From positions 169,855 through 233,854 of the forward strand of contig NZ_LMNW01000033.1 of assembly GCF_001423125.1 (NCBI RefSeq): 64,000 bases of DNA, in the 5' to 3' direction. Positions 53,581 through 62,061 of this stretch are shown here, in pieces; position 1 is the stretch's first letter, and each line of letters opens with the position of its first letter. Position numbers and translations under genes: made by a program. Below the pieces are notes generated by a model. It had not been told where the DNA came from and did not search any database. It worked only from the letters and a program-made list of their open reading frames with translations. Source of the stretch: Duganella sp. Leaf126 (GTDB taxonomy: Bacteria > Pseudomonadota > Gammaproteobacteria > Burkholderiales > Burkholderiaceae_D).

Positions 53581-56004
53581 ATGAACCCGTCGATGTCCAT
53601 GACCGCCGAATGCTTTGCCCTGCTCGATGACGCCAGCCCGCCGCCCGACGCGCGCCCGGCGGGCGCCAGCGCCGCCGCTCGCGCCCCCCTTGATGCCACC
53701 GAAGGCGCCAACTTAGGCGCCATCAATGACGCCACTTCGCGGCTGTACACGGACCACGTGGCCACGCTCTCGTGCAACGCCATCGGCGAGTGGCCGCAGA
53801 TGCTGGACGCCATGCAGGCCGCGCTGGCGCGCGGCCAATACGCGGTCACGCTGTGCAGCTACGAACTGGGCGTGCAACTGCTTGGGATCGGGGCCACGGC
53901 GTGCGCTGCAGCGATGCCACCGGACGTAGCAACGACGCCGACTGACCGTCCGGCCGCAGCCGGCAGCGCAAGCGTCATTGCGACAGGCGCCGCAAGCAGC
54001 AACGCAACGAACGGCGTGGCGTTCAACGTCAGCCGCACCGCAGGCGGCAGTGCGGCGGACGACGCGAGCAGCACCGCAATAGACGGTGCGTCAGGCAACG
54101 GAGGCAGCAGCGCAAGCGGCAGTACAACTGGCGACGCGAGCAGCATCGCAACAGACGGTGCGTCAGGCAACGGAGGCAGCAGCGCAAGCGGCAGTGCGGC
54201 GGGCAACGCGAGCAATACTGCGCTCGCTGACGCTTGCGCAGCGGTGCAGCCGACGCCCGCCAGCGCCCCGGCCCCGCTGGCGCAGGTGCTGCTGTTTCGC
54301 CGCTGTGACCGGTTGACGGCTGCCGAGGTCGGAGACTGGCTGGCGGCGCGCGCGTTGCACGGCGCGCGCCCGGCCGGCATCGCCAATGTGCGCCCCAGTA
54401 TCGACCAGCCGGCGTTCGACGCGGCGCTGGCGCGTATCCACGCCTACATCGAGGCCGGCGACACCTATCAGGTCAACTACACGATGCGCCTGCGCTTCGA
54501 TGCCTTTGGCGGCATCTGCGCGCTGTACGCACGGCTGCGCGCGCGCCAGCCCGTGCCCTATGGTGCGCTGGTGCAGTTGGCCGACGGCTCGGCCGTGCTG
54601 TCGCTGTCGCCCGAGCTGTTCGTGCGCCACGCGCGCGGCGTGCTGACCGCGCGGCCGATGAAAGGCACGGCGCCGGCCACGCGTGAGGCGGCGGACGATG
54701 CCGAACGGGCCCGCGCCCTGGCGGCGGACCCGAAAAACCGCGCCGAAAACCTGATGATCGTCGACCTGCTGCGCAATGACATCGCGCGCGTGGCGGTCAC
54801 CGGCAGCGTGCAGGTACCGGCGCTGTTCGACGTGCAGCGCTACGGCAGCGTGCTGCAAATGACTTCCACCATCACCGCCACCCTGCGCGCCGACGCCACG
54901 CTGGCCCAGGTGTTCGAGGCGCTGTATCCATGCGGCTCGATCACCGGCGCGCCCAAGCGGCGCGCCATGGAAATCATCAACGAGCTGGAACCGGACCCGC
55001 GCGGCATCTACACGGGCGCGATCGGCTGGTTCGATCCGGCTGCCGGCGGTTCCGGCGGCCCTGATGACACCGGCGGCACCGGCAGCACCATCGGCGACTT
55101 CTGCCTGTCGGTACCGATCCGCACCCTGGCCCTGGGTGCGCCCGACGCCGCCACCGGCGTGGCGCGCGGCGAAATGGGCGTCGGCGCGGGCATCGTGTAC
55201 GACAGCGCCAGCGGCGACGAGTACGACGAGTGCCGCCTCAAGGCGCGCTTCCTGACCGGCCTGATGAACAGCTTCGAGATATTCGAGACCATGCATGTCA
55301 CGCCCGCAGACGGCGTGCGCCACCGTGCCCGCCACCTGCAGCGCATGGCGACATCGGCCGCCTACTTCGGCTTCGCCTGGGACGCCAAGGCCGCCAACGC
55401 CTGCCTGGACGCCGTCTGCACGACGCTGGCCGAGCAGGCGCGCGAGGCAGCGGCCACCGGCCAGGCAGCCGGCACGGCAGGCAGCGCAGCAGCGGACGGT
55501 CTGGCAGGCGCGGCGGCCGACCTGCCTGGTGACGATCGACAGCGCGGCCCGGCATTCCGGTTGCGGCTGGCGCTGGCGCAGTCGGGCGCTTTCACGGTCC
55601 AGCACGCGCCGCTGGCACCGTTGCAGGCGCCGTTACGGCTGCTGCTGGCAGACGATGTCATGGATGCCGGCGACCTGTTCCTGCGCCACAAGACCAGCAT
55701 CCGCAGCCGTTATGACGACGCCTGGCGCGATGCCGAAGCGCAGGGCGCCTTCGACACGCTGTTCTTCAACGCGCGCGGCGAGCTGACCGAGGGTGGGCGC
55801 AGCAATGTCTTCGTCAAGCTGGACGGCCGCTGGCTCACGCCGGCCCTGCAGTGCGGCGTGCTGCCCGGCGTGATGCGCAGCGTGCTGCTCGACGATCCGG
55901 CATGGCAGGCCAGCGAAGCGGTGATCACGCGGGCGATGCTGGCGCGGGCCGAGGCGCTGGTGGTGTGCAATGCGCTGCGGGGGGCGGTGCGTGCCACGTT
56001 GTGA
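53581..56004 (+). CDS. pabB: Fused aminodeoxychorismate synthase component I and lyase
   Basis: 807 residues, a PabB-PabC fusion in folate (p-aminobenzoate) synthesis. The chorismate-binding PabB part (about 260-560) shows YIEAGDTYQVNYTMRLRF, RPMKGTAPATR, NRAENLMIVDLLRND and CGSITGAPKRRAMEIINELE. The class IV aminotransferase-type lyase part (from about 560) shows NSFEIFETMHV, the PLP lysine in RHKTSIRSRYDDA and ELTEGGRSNVFV. Between the first PabB strands, residues about 105-225 are a Ser/Ala/Gly-rich insert, partly a 72-bp tandem repeat. Smaller Ala/Gly inserts occur near residues 485 and 625. The gene follows slmA by 6 bases. Confidence 0.92.
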   Translation: MNPSMSMTAECFALLDDASPPPDARPAGASAAARAPLDATEGANLGAINDATSRLYTDHVATLSCNAIGEWPQMLDAMQAALARGQYAVTLCSYELGVQLLGIGATACAAAMPPDVATTPTDRPAAAGSASVIATGAASSNATNGVAFNVSRTAGGSAADDASSTAIDGASGNGGSSASGSTTGDASSIATDGASGNGGSSASGSAAGNASNTALADACAAVQPTPASAPAPLAQVLLFRRCDRLTAAEVGDWLAARALHGARPAGIANVRPSIDQPAFDAALARIHAYIEAGDTYQVNYTMRLRFDAFGGICALYARLRARQPVPYGALVQLADGSAVLSLSPELFVRHARGVLTARPMKGTAPATREAADDAERARALAADPKNRAENLMIVDLLRNDIARVAVTGSVQVPALFDVQRYGSVLQMTSTITATLRADATLAQVFEALYPCGSITGAPKRRAMEIINELEPDPRGIYTGAIGWFDPAAGGSGGPDDTGGTGSTIGDFCLSVPIRTLALGAPDAATGVARGEMGVGAGIVYDSASGDEYDECRLKARFLTGLMNSFEIFETMHVTPADGVRHRARHLQRMATSAAYFGFAWDAKAANACLDAVCTTLAEQAREAAATGQAAGTAGSAAADGLAGAAADLPGDDRQRGPAFRLRLALAQSGAFTVQHAPLAPLQAPLRLLLADDVMDAGDLFLRHKTSIRSRYDDAWRDAEAQGAFDTLFFNARGELTEGGRSNVFVKLDGRWLTPALQCGVLPGVMRSVLLDDPAWQASEAVITRAMLARAEALVVCNALRGAVRATL
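54061..54226. repeat. 72-bp tandem repeat inside pabBC
   Basis: Two nearly identical 72-base units (from 54061 and 54133) and the start of a third (54205), sharing GACGGTGCGTCAGGCAACGG. They encode 24-residue Ser/Ala/Gly-rich units (TDGASGNGGSSASGS). The period is a multiple of three, so copy-number change keeps the frame. Confidence 0.9.
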
Positions 56005-56047
56005 TTGCTGGGCCGTTTATTGGTCGCGAAACCCGGGGATGAGGCAG

Positions 56048-57106
56048 CTAGTCGGGATGGAACTCGCTAGCCGTGGCAAACAAGTCCCAGGTCGCGATGA
56101 ACAGCGCGGCAATCACCGGGCCGATCACGAAGCCGTTCAGTCCGAACAGGGCCATGCCACCGACGGTCGAGAGCAGCACCACGTAGTCGGGCATCTTGGT
56201 GTCCTTGCCGACCAGGACCGGGCGCAGGATGTTGTCGACCATGCCGATCACCAGCACGCCGTACACGGTCAGGCCCACGCCTTCCCAGACGTCGCCCGTG
56301 GCCAGGAAATAGGCTGCCACCGGCGCCCACACCAGCGCCGCGCCGATGGCCGGCAGCAGCGACAGGAACGCCATCAGCACGCCCCACAGCACCGGCGCGC
56401 TCACGTCCAGGTACCAGAACGCGAGACCGCCGAGGAAACCCTGGACGATGGCCATCACCACGTTGCCCTTGACGGTGGCGCGGATCACGGTGGTGAAGTT
56501 CTGGAACAGGCGCTGCTTGTATTTGCGGCTCAGCGGCACGGCGTCGCGGATGCGCCGGGACAACTTGTCGCCGTCGCGCAGCAGGAAGTACAGCAGATAC
56601 ATGGCGATACCGAGACTGGTCAGGAAATCCATCGTGTACAGGCTGGCGTTGATCGCGCGCTTGGCCACTTCCTGGCTCACCTGCGCGGCGCCTTCGGTCA
56701 GCTTGTCCTGCAGGTTCGCCAGGCTGGTCAGGTGGAAGCGGTCGAGCAGGTTGATCATCCAGTCCGGCAGCACCGCCATGATCTTGGCGAAGAACGAACC
56801 GACGGTCACCTGGCCCGACCGCACCATCTCGACCACCGACGCGGCCTGGTTGATGATCGATACGGCAATGAGCGTGAGCGGCAGGATCACCATCACCAGG
56901 ATCAGCAGCAAGGTCAGAAAAGCTGCCAGGTTGGGCTTGTTGCGCGTGCGTTGCAGCATCCAGCGGTAGACGGGGGCAAAGATAATCGCCAGCACCACGC
57001 CCCAGAACACGGCGCCGCCGTACGGCAGCAGTATCCACAGGAAGGCGATGGTGATGATGCCCAGCAGGGCAAGAAAAACTTTTTGTTGGAAGCTAAATGG
57101 TTGCAT
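56048..57106 (-). CDS. AI-2E-family transporter
   Basis: 352 residues with about seven to eight membrane spans. FLWILLPYGGAVFWGVVLAIIFAPVYRWML at the start, the large loop at about 80-160, and LLPAIGAALVWAPVAAYFLATGD and FGLNGFVIGPVIAALFIATWDLF near the end match the AI-2E/PerM/YdiK family. Members are variously proposed to export autoinducer-2 or act as ion antiporters, so the substrate here is open. It stands alone, convergent with pabBC across 43 bases. The 216 bases upstream show no gene. Confidence 0.88.
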   Translation of the reverse strand: MQPFSFQQKVFLALLGIITIAFLWILLPYGGAVFWGVVLAIIFAPVYRWMLQRTRNKPNLAAFLTLLLILVMVILPLTLIAVSIINQAASVVEMVRSGQVTVGSFFAKIMAVLPDWMINLLDRFHLTSLANLQDKLTEGAAQVSQEVAKRAINASLYTMDFLTSLGIAMYLLYFLLRDGDKLSRRIRDAVPLSRKYKQRLFQNFTTVIRATVKGNVVMAIVQGFLGGLAFWYLDVSAPVLWGVLMAFLSLLPAIGAALVWAPVAAYFLATGDVWEGVGLTVYGVLVIGMVDNILRPVLVGKDTKMPDYVVLLSTVGGMALFGLNGFVIGPVIAALFIATWDLFATASEFHPD

Positions 57107-57322
57107 GGTTCATCTCGTGGTGACAGTCACCTCCGATTAAACCACGATTGCCACGATTGTCCAGTGGCAATAACATGCGGGCGCATCGACCTCGTGCGCC
57201 GCCGCACACAAACGCAGACACCGGCACGCCGGTTGGTGACGATGGCCGGGAAACCAGAATTCTACAATCGGGTCAAGGCTGGCACACGGCAGGCAGCGGA
57301 CTGCCGGCCGGGCGCCGCTGCG

Positions 57323-57928
57323 TCAGGACGCCAGCGCTTTTTCCACGGCGCCGACCAGCTGCTTGTCGTCGGGCGTGACCTTGCTGCCGAAATTCGTAAT
57401 GACCTTGCCGTCACGGCCGATCAGGTACTTGTGGAAGTTCCAGGCCGGCGCCTTGCCGGTGGCCTTGATCAGGTCGGCGTACAGCGGGTTCGGGTTTTTA
57501 CCGGACACCACGCTCTTGGCGAACATCGGGAACTTGACGCCATAGGTGTTGTAGCAAAAGTCGGCGATTTCCTTGGCGCTGCCCGGTTCCTGCTGACCGA
57601 AGTCGTTCGACGGGAAGCCCAGCACCACCAGGCCCTTGCTGCCGTACTTGGCGTACAGCGCTTCCAGCCCCTCGTACTGCTTGGTGAAGCCGCAGTAGCT
57701 GGCCGTATTGACCACCAGGATCACCTTGCCCGCGTACTGGCACAGGTCCTGCGGCGCTTCGTCCTGCAGGCGCTTGAAGGTCTGCTTGAGGATGGCCGGG
57801 CAGCTGGCCGGCGCCACGGTGGCGGCATGGCCGGCGGCGGCCGGCGCCGGGGTCTGGGCCAGGGCGCTGGCAGCGGCGGCCAGGGTCAGGGACGAGACGG
57901 CGCAGAACTGGGCAAAAATCTTGGGCAT
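57323..57928 (-). CDS. Exported glutathione peroxidase-like protein
   Basis: 201 residues. The thioredoxin-fold peroxidase core starts near residue 45 with catalytic C79 in VNTASYCGFTKQYEGLEAL. FPSNDFGQQEPGS (glutamine) and WNFHKYLIGRDG (tryptophan and asparagine) complete the catalytic tetrad. Residues 1-24 form a Sec signal peptide (MPKIFAQFCAVSSLTLAAAASALA), so the enzyme should act in the periplasm, where glutathione is scarce; thioredoxin-like donors are more likely. It reduces hydroperoxides. Confidence 0.9.
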   Translation of the reverse strand: MPKIFAQFCAVSSLTLAAAASALAQTPAPAAAGHAATVAPASCPAILKQTFKRLQDEAPQDLCQYAGKVILVVNTASYCGFTKQYEGLEALYAKYGSKGLVVLGFPSNDFGQQEPGSAKEIADFCYNTYGVKFPMFAKSVVSGKNPNPLYADLIKATGKAPAWNFHKYLIGRDGKVITNFGSKVTPDDKQLVGAVEKALAS

Positions 57929-58011
57929 GATGGCATAGGCTGGGATGAAAGAAAATTCATTCTATGCCAAATGCCCCGCTTTTGCCCGACATTTCCCCGG
58001 TCCCGGCATCG

Positions 58012-59469
58012 CTACTCGAGGCCCGCCAGGCAGATGTATTTGACCACCAGGTAGTCCTCGATGCCCAGGTGCGAGCCTTCGCGGCCCAGGCCCGATTGCT
58101 TGACGCCGCCGAACGGGGCGATCTCGTTCGAGATCAGGCCCGTGTTGACGCCCACCATGCCGCTCTCGATCGCTTCGGACACGCGCCAGATGCGGCCGAC
58201 GTCGCGTGCATAGAAATAACTGGCCAGGCCGAATTCGGTATCGTTGGCCAGCGCGATCGCCTCTTCTTCGGTCTCGAAGCGAAACAGCGGCGCCATCGGG
58301 CCGAAGGTTTCCTCGCGCGCGACCAGCATCGCGCTGGTGACGTCGGCCAGCACGGTGGGCTCGAAGAAGCTGTGACCGAGCGCGTGGCGCTTGCCGCCGG
58401 TGAGCAAGCGCGCGCCCTTGTCCAGCGCATCGGCAATGTGCTGCTCGACCTTTTCCACGGCCTTGGCGTCGATCAGCGGACCTTGCGTGACGCCCTCGTC
58501 CACGCCATTGCCCACCTTGAGCTGTTTGACCGCCGCCACCAGCTTTTCGGCAAAGGCGTCGTACACGCCGGCCTGCACGTACAGCCGGTTGGCGCACACG
58601 CAGGTCTGGCCGGCGTTGCGGTACTTGGAGGCGATGGCGCCTTCGACCGCCGCATCGAGGTCGGCGTCGTCAAACACGATGAACGGCGCATTGCCGCCCA
58701 GTTCCAGCGACAGCTTCTTGATGGTGGGGGCGCTTTGCGCCATCAGCTTGCGACCGACGTCGGTCGAGCCGGTAAAGGTCAGCTTGCGCACCAGCGGGTT
58801 GGCCGTCATTTCGCCGCCGATGTCGCCGGACTTGCCGGTGACGACGCTGAACACGCCAGCCGGCACGCCGGCGCGCGCGGCCAGTTCGGCCAGCGCCAGC
58901 GCCGACAGCGGCGTGGCCTGCGCCGGTTTCAGGACCATCGGACAGCCGGCCGCCAGCGCCGGGCCGACCTTGCGGGTGATCATGGCGATCGGGAAGTTCC
59001 ACGGCGTGATGGCTGCGCACACGCCGATCGGCTCGCGCGTGACCAGGATGCGCTGGCCCGCCGCCGGGGCGGCCAGGGTCTCGCCGGCCACGCGCTTGGC
59101 CTGCTCGCCGAACCATTCGATGAACGAGGCGCCATACGCGACCTCGCCGCGCGACTCGCTCAGCGGCTTGCCCTGCTCGGCCGTCATCAGCAGCGCCAGG
59201 TCGTCGGTGTTGTCGAGGATCAGGTCATTCCACTTGCGCAGGATGAGCGCGCGTTCGCGCGCGGTTTTCTTGCGCCAGGCCGGCCAGGCGGCGTTGGCGG
59301 CTTCGATCGCGCGCCGGGTTTCGGCCGCGCCCATCACCGGCACGGTGGCGAGGGTGGCGCCGGTGGCGGGGTTGGTGACGGCTGCGGTAGCGCCGTCGTC
59401 GGCGTCGCACCATTGGCCGTCGAGGTACGCCTGCTGGCGCAGCAGCGATGGATCTTTCAGTTGCAGCAT
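58012..59469 (-). CDS. gabD: Succinate-semialdehyde dehydrogenase (NADP+)
   Basis: 485 residues, aldehyde dehydrogenase superfamily. NADP binding and general catalysis are seen in TPWNFPIAMITRKVGPALAAGCP, FTGSTDVGRKLM, the glutamate in LELGGNAPF and the nucleophile cysteine in NAGQTCVCANR. VMGAAETRRAIEAANAAWPAW and EAIESGMVGVNTGLISNEIAPFGG favour the GabD branch, which oxidises succinate semialdehyde to succinate at the end of the GABA and polyamine breakdown route. The ATG at 59469 has a strong GAGGAG. No gabT is adjacent. Confidence 0.9.
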   Translation of the reverse strand: MLQLKDPSLLRQQAYLDGQWCDADDGATAAVTNPATGATLATVPVMGAAETRRAIEAANAAWPAWRKKTARERALILRKWNDLILDNTDDLALLMTAEQGKPLSESRGEVAYGASFIEWFGEQAKRVAGETLAAPAAGQRILVTREPIGVCAAITPWNFPIAMITRKVGPALAAGCPMVLKPAQATPLSALALAELAARAGVPAGVFSVVTGKSGDIGGEMTANPLVRKLTFTGSTDVGRKLMAQSAPTIKKLSLELGGNAPFIVFDDADLDAAVEGAIASKYRNAGQTCVCANRLYVQAGVYDAFAEKLVAAVKQLKVGNGVDEGVTQGPLIDAKAVEKVEQHIADALDKGARLLTGGKRHALGHSFFEPTVLADVTSAMLVAREETFGPMAPLFRFETEEEAIALANDTEFGLASYFYARDVGRIWRVSEAIESGMVGVNTGLISNEIAPFGGVKQSGLGREGSHLGIEDYLVVKYICLAGLE

Positions 59470-59520
59470 CGGGGTTCTCCTCAAAAAACCACTATGCCAC
59501 AGCCAAAAAAATCATGACGT

Positions 59521-60363
59521 TTAGACCACCGTGAACGAGGACAGCTCGGGGTGCGGCGGCGGATAGTGCAGGTGCATGCTCTCCAGTGTTTCGAGCAGCA
59601 GGCTGGCGACGGCCAGGTTGCGGTGCACCTTGGAGTCGGCCGGCACGATGTACCACGGCGCGTAGTCGGTATGGGTGGCGCGGATCGCGTGCTCGTACGC
59701 CTTGACGTAGTCGTCCCACTTCTTGCGCTGCTCGATGTCGTTGGGATCGAACTTCCATTGTTTGTCGGGATCGTCGAGCCGCTCCTGCAGCCGCTCGCGC
59801 TGCTCTTCGTGCGAAATGTGCAGGAATACCTTGATGATGACGGTGCCGGTGTCGGTCAGCATGCGTTCGAAGTCACGGATGTGGGCATAGCGGCGCTGGC
59901 ATTCGTCGTCATCGATCATGCCCTGCACGCGGGTGATCAGGACGTCCTCGTAGTGGCTGCGGTTGAAGATGGCGATCTCGCCCTTGACCGGCACGTGGAA
60001 GTGCACGCGCCACAGGTAGTCGTGCGCCAGTTCGGCGTCGGTCGGCGCCTTGAACGCCACCGCGCGCACGCCCATCGGGTTGACGCCGCTGAACAGCGCG
60101 CGTACCAGGCCGTCCTTGCCCGACGTGTCCATGCCCTGCAGCACCAGCAGCACCTTGTGCTGGCGCAGCGCGTAGAGGCGGTCCTGCAGGTCGGAGATCC
60201 GGTCGATCAGGCCGGCCGTGCGTTCGTTGTCGAGCGCCTTGGCTTTCGACTTGCTCAGATCGGGATTGGCGGCGCGGCTGGACATCACGCTGTTGCCGGC
60301 GTCGTCATCGCGCAGCTTGGGTTTGGCGGGGGCGAGAAAGCGCTTGCGGGCGTCGTGGGTCAT
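59521..60363 (-). CDS. Polyphosphate kinase 2 family protein
   Basis: 280 residues. The P-loop [21 protein letters not shown], the [21 protein letters not shown] segment and the lid-region [30 protein letters not shown] match the PPK2 family. These enzymes transfer phosphate between polyphosphate and nucleoside mono- or diphosphates. Which class this belongs to cannot be settled by eye, though the single short domain and motif text favour class III/AMP-type activity. The C-terminal [22 protein letters not shown] is conserved. It lies 44 bases downstream of the FAD oxidoreductase stop on the same strand. Confidence 0.88.
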   Translation of the reverse strand: MTHDARKRFLAPAKPKLRDDDAGNSVMSSRAANPDLSKSKAKALDNERTAGLIDRISDLQDRLYALRQHKVLLVLQGMDTSGKDGLVRALFSGVNPMGVRAVAFKAPTDAELAHDYLWRVHFHVPVKGEIAIFNRSHYEDVLITRVQGMIDDDECQRRYAHIRDFERMLTDTGTVIIKVFLHISHEEQRERLQERLDDPDKQWKFDPNDIEQRKKWDDYVKAYEHAIRATHTDYAPWYIVPADSKVHRNLAVASLLLETLESMHLHYPPPHPELSSFTVV

Positions 60364-60407
60364 GGTGTGTGGTCGGTGGCATCAGGTTTCATCGATGAAC
60401 CAGCTTA

Positions 60408-62027
60408 TCACTTTGCCGCCAGCGTCGCCGCCCGGTATCCCCACCACGCCGCTTCCTCGAACACCGAGAACCCGGACAGGTCGGCGTGGGCGAACAGGAT
60501 GCTGCCATCGACCTCGCGCAGCGCCTGCATGCCGGCATTGCTGCGAAAGCCCGGTACCGGCACGCTCATCGCGTGGCCGCGCAGCGTGATGTCCACCCGC
60601 TCGACGCAGCCGGCAAACTGCGCCCCGTACGCCGTGTGCAGGTCGGCGCTGGCCAGCGCCAGCAGTTCCTCGGGCGCGGCGGCCGCCATCCAGCGCCGCG
60701 CGTCGAGCGCCTTGCGGTCCGACAGCGCGACGTAGGCACTGAACACGGTTTTTTCGGGCGGGCGCACGCGGATGTCCTGGTGGGTGGCGACGACGAAGCC
60801 GAGTCCCGGTTCGCTGTACACCACGTTGTCCCACGACAGCGGCTGGCCCGGTAGCTCGCGGGGAAAACGTTTAAGAAGGAAATTGGCCACCAGCCATGGC
60901 GCATACTGCGGAATGTGCCGGGCCGGATCGAACCCGTAAGCGCCGATGTTCTCCACCACGCGCGCGGCCACGTAGGTCGGCATGGCGCAGATGGCCTTGC
61001 GCGCGCGCACCAGGTAGGTGGTCGGCCGGCCGGCGTCCAGGCGCAGGCACAAGGCCTCGACGCCATTGGCCGTCTTTTTCAGCGTGACGCAGGTGCCGGC
61101 GCGGCGCCGGATGCCGGACGCGCGCTCGATGCCGCGCGCCAGCGGCTGCAGGCCGCCGGGCCAGGTCAGCCAGGTGCCGTCGCTGGCGTTGGCAGCCTTG
61201 CCCCAGCGGCTGCAATAGTAGTGCAGGCCGGCCCACGCCGAGACCTGGTCGTAGCGCGTGCCATAGTCGTCGCGGCAGCAGTAATTCAGGTACCAGTGCA
61301 GCGTGGGCGAGCGGTAGCCCTGCTGCGCGAGCCACGTTTTGAGGGTGATGCGGTCGAGCGCCGTCCACGCCGGGTCCTGCGACGACAGCACGGTCGGGAA
61401 CACGAACAGGCGGCGGCCGTCGTTGCCGTGCAGCTGGCGCAGGCGCTCCACTTCCCTGAAAAAGCGCGCATGTTCGTCGCGCTCCCATTGCGCCACGCCT
61501 TCGGTCGGCATAAAACCTTCCTGCCAGCGGCCGGCGTGCAGCAGCCGTTCCTCGGGCGCGTGCAGCAGGTAGCGCTCGTCGTAATAGGGCCGCTCGCCGA
61601 AGGCGTCGCGTTCGATGATGCCCAGGTCGGCCAGGATCTCGCGCACGTGCACCGACTCCGGCGACGGCAGCGGCAGGTAGTGGGCGCCGGTCGGGTACTC
61701 GAGGTCGCCGAAGGCGCCGCCGGCAGCGTTACCGTACGCCTGGGGACCGTCGATCATCAGCATGTCGGTCCGACCGAGCTTGTTGAGTTTCCAGGCGGCC
61801 GTCAGGCCGGCCACGCCGGAGCCGAGGATGACCACGTCGGTGGTGACTACCGTCGACGGCGGCGGCAGCGCGCCGTGCTGGCGCAGGTCGCGCAGGTAGT
61901 GGCCTTCGTCGCGGCCCGGGTAGTGCAGCACCGGCGTGACTTCCTGCCAGCGGCCAAAGCCGGCCACGCTGCCGGCGGCGGCCAGGCCGGCCGCGCCGCC
62001 CCAGACCAGAAAAGACCGGCGCAGCAT
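60408..62027 (-). CDS. FAD-dependent oxidoreductase with twin-arginine-like leader
   Basis: 539 residues. MLRRSFLVWGGAAGLAAAGSV resembles a Tat signal (RRSFL), suggesting export of the folded flavoprotein. The dinucleotide-binding TDVVILGSGVAGLTAAWKLNK (about 63-83) and an amine-oxidase-like architecture follow. The RYDQVSAWAGLHYYCSRWG region and the final VDGSILFAHADLSGFSVFEEAAWWGY are typical of a NAD(P)-binding/amine-oxidase-like family found beside spermidine synthase genes. The substrate is unknown; polyamine oxidation is an inference from the neighbour, whose stop lies 34 bases upstream. Confidence 0.83.
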   Translation of the reverse strand: MLRRSFLVWGGAAGLAAAGSVAGFGRWQEVTPVLHYPGRDEGHYLRDLRQHGALPPPSTVVTTDVVILGSGVAGLTAAWKLNKLGRTDMLMIDGPQAYGNAAGGAFGDLEYPTGAHYLPLPSPESVHVREILADLGIIERDAFGERPYYDERYLLHAPEERLLHAGRWQEGFMPTEGVAQWERDEHARFFREVERLRQLHGNDGRRLFVFPTVLSSQDPAWTALDRITLKTWLAQQGYRSPTLHWYLNYCCRDDYGTRYDQVSAWAGLHYYCSRWGKAANASDGTWLTWPGGLQPLARGIERASGIRRRAGTCVTLKKTANGVEALCLRLDAGRPTTYLVRARKAICAMPTYVAARVVENIGAYGFDPARHIPQYAPWLVANFLLKRFPRELPGQPLSWDNVVYSEPGLGFVVATHQDIRVRPPEKTVFSAYVALSDRKALDARRWMAAAAPEELLALASADLHTAYGAQFAGCVERVDITLRGHAMSVPVPGFRSNAGMQALREVDGSILFAHADLSGFSVFEEAAWWGYRAATLAAK

Positions 62028-62061
62028 CAGCGCGCCCCGACCAGGTAGGTTGCGCTTCTCA

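Noticed and set aside
54061-54226. Possible insertion-sequence scar in pabBC
   Set aside because: There are no terminal inverted repeats or target duplication. The structure is a simple in-frame 72-base tandem duplication.
60384-60400. Near-palindrome GGTTTCATCGATGAACC as an operator of the PPK2 gene
   Set aside because: The arms are offset by one base, and the site also overlaps the 3' flank of the PPK2 upstream gap without promoter boxes; too weak to list as a feature.
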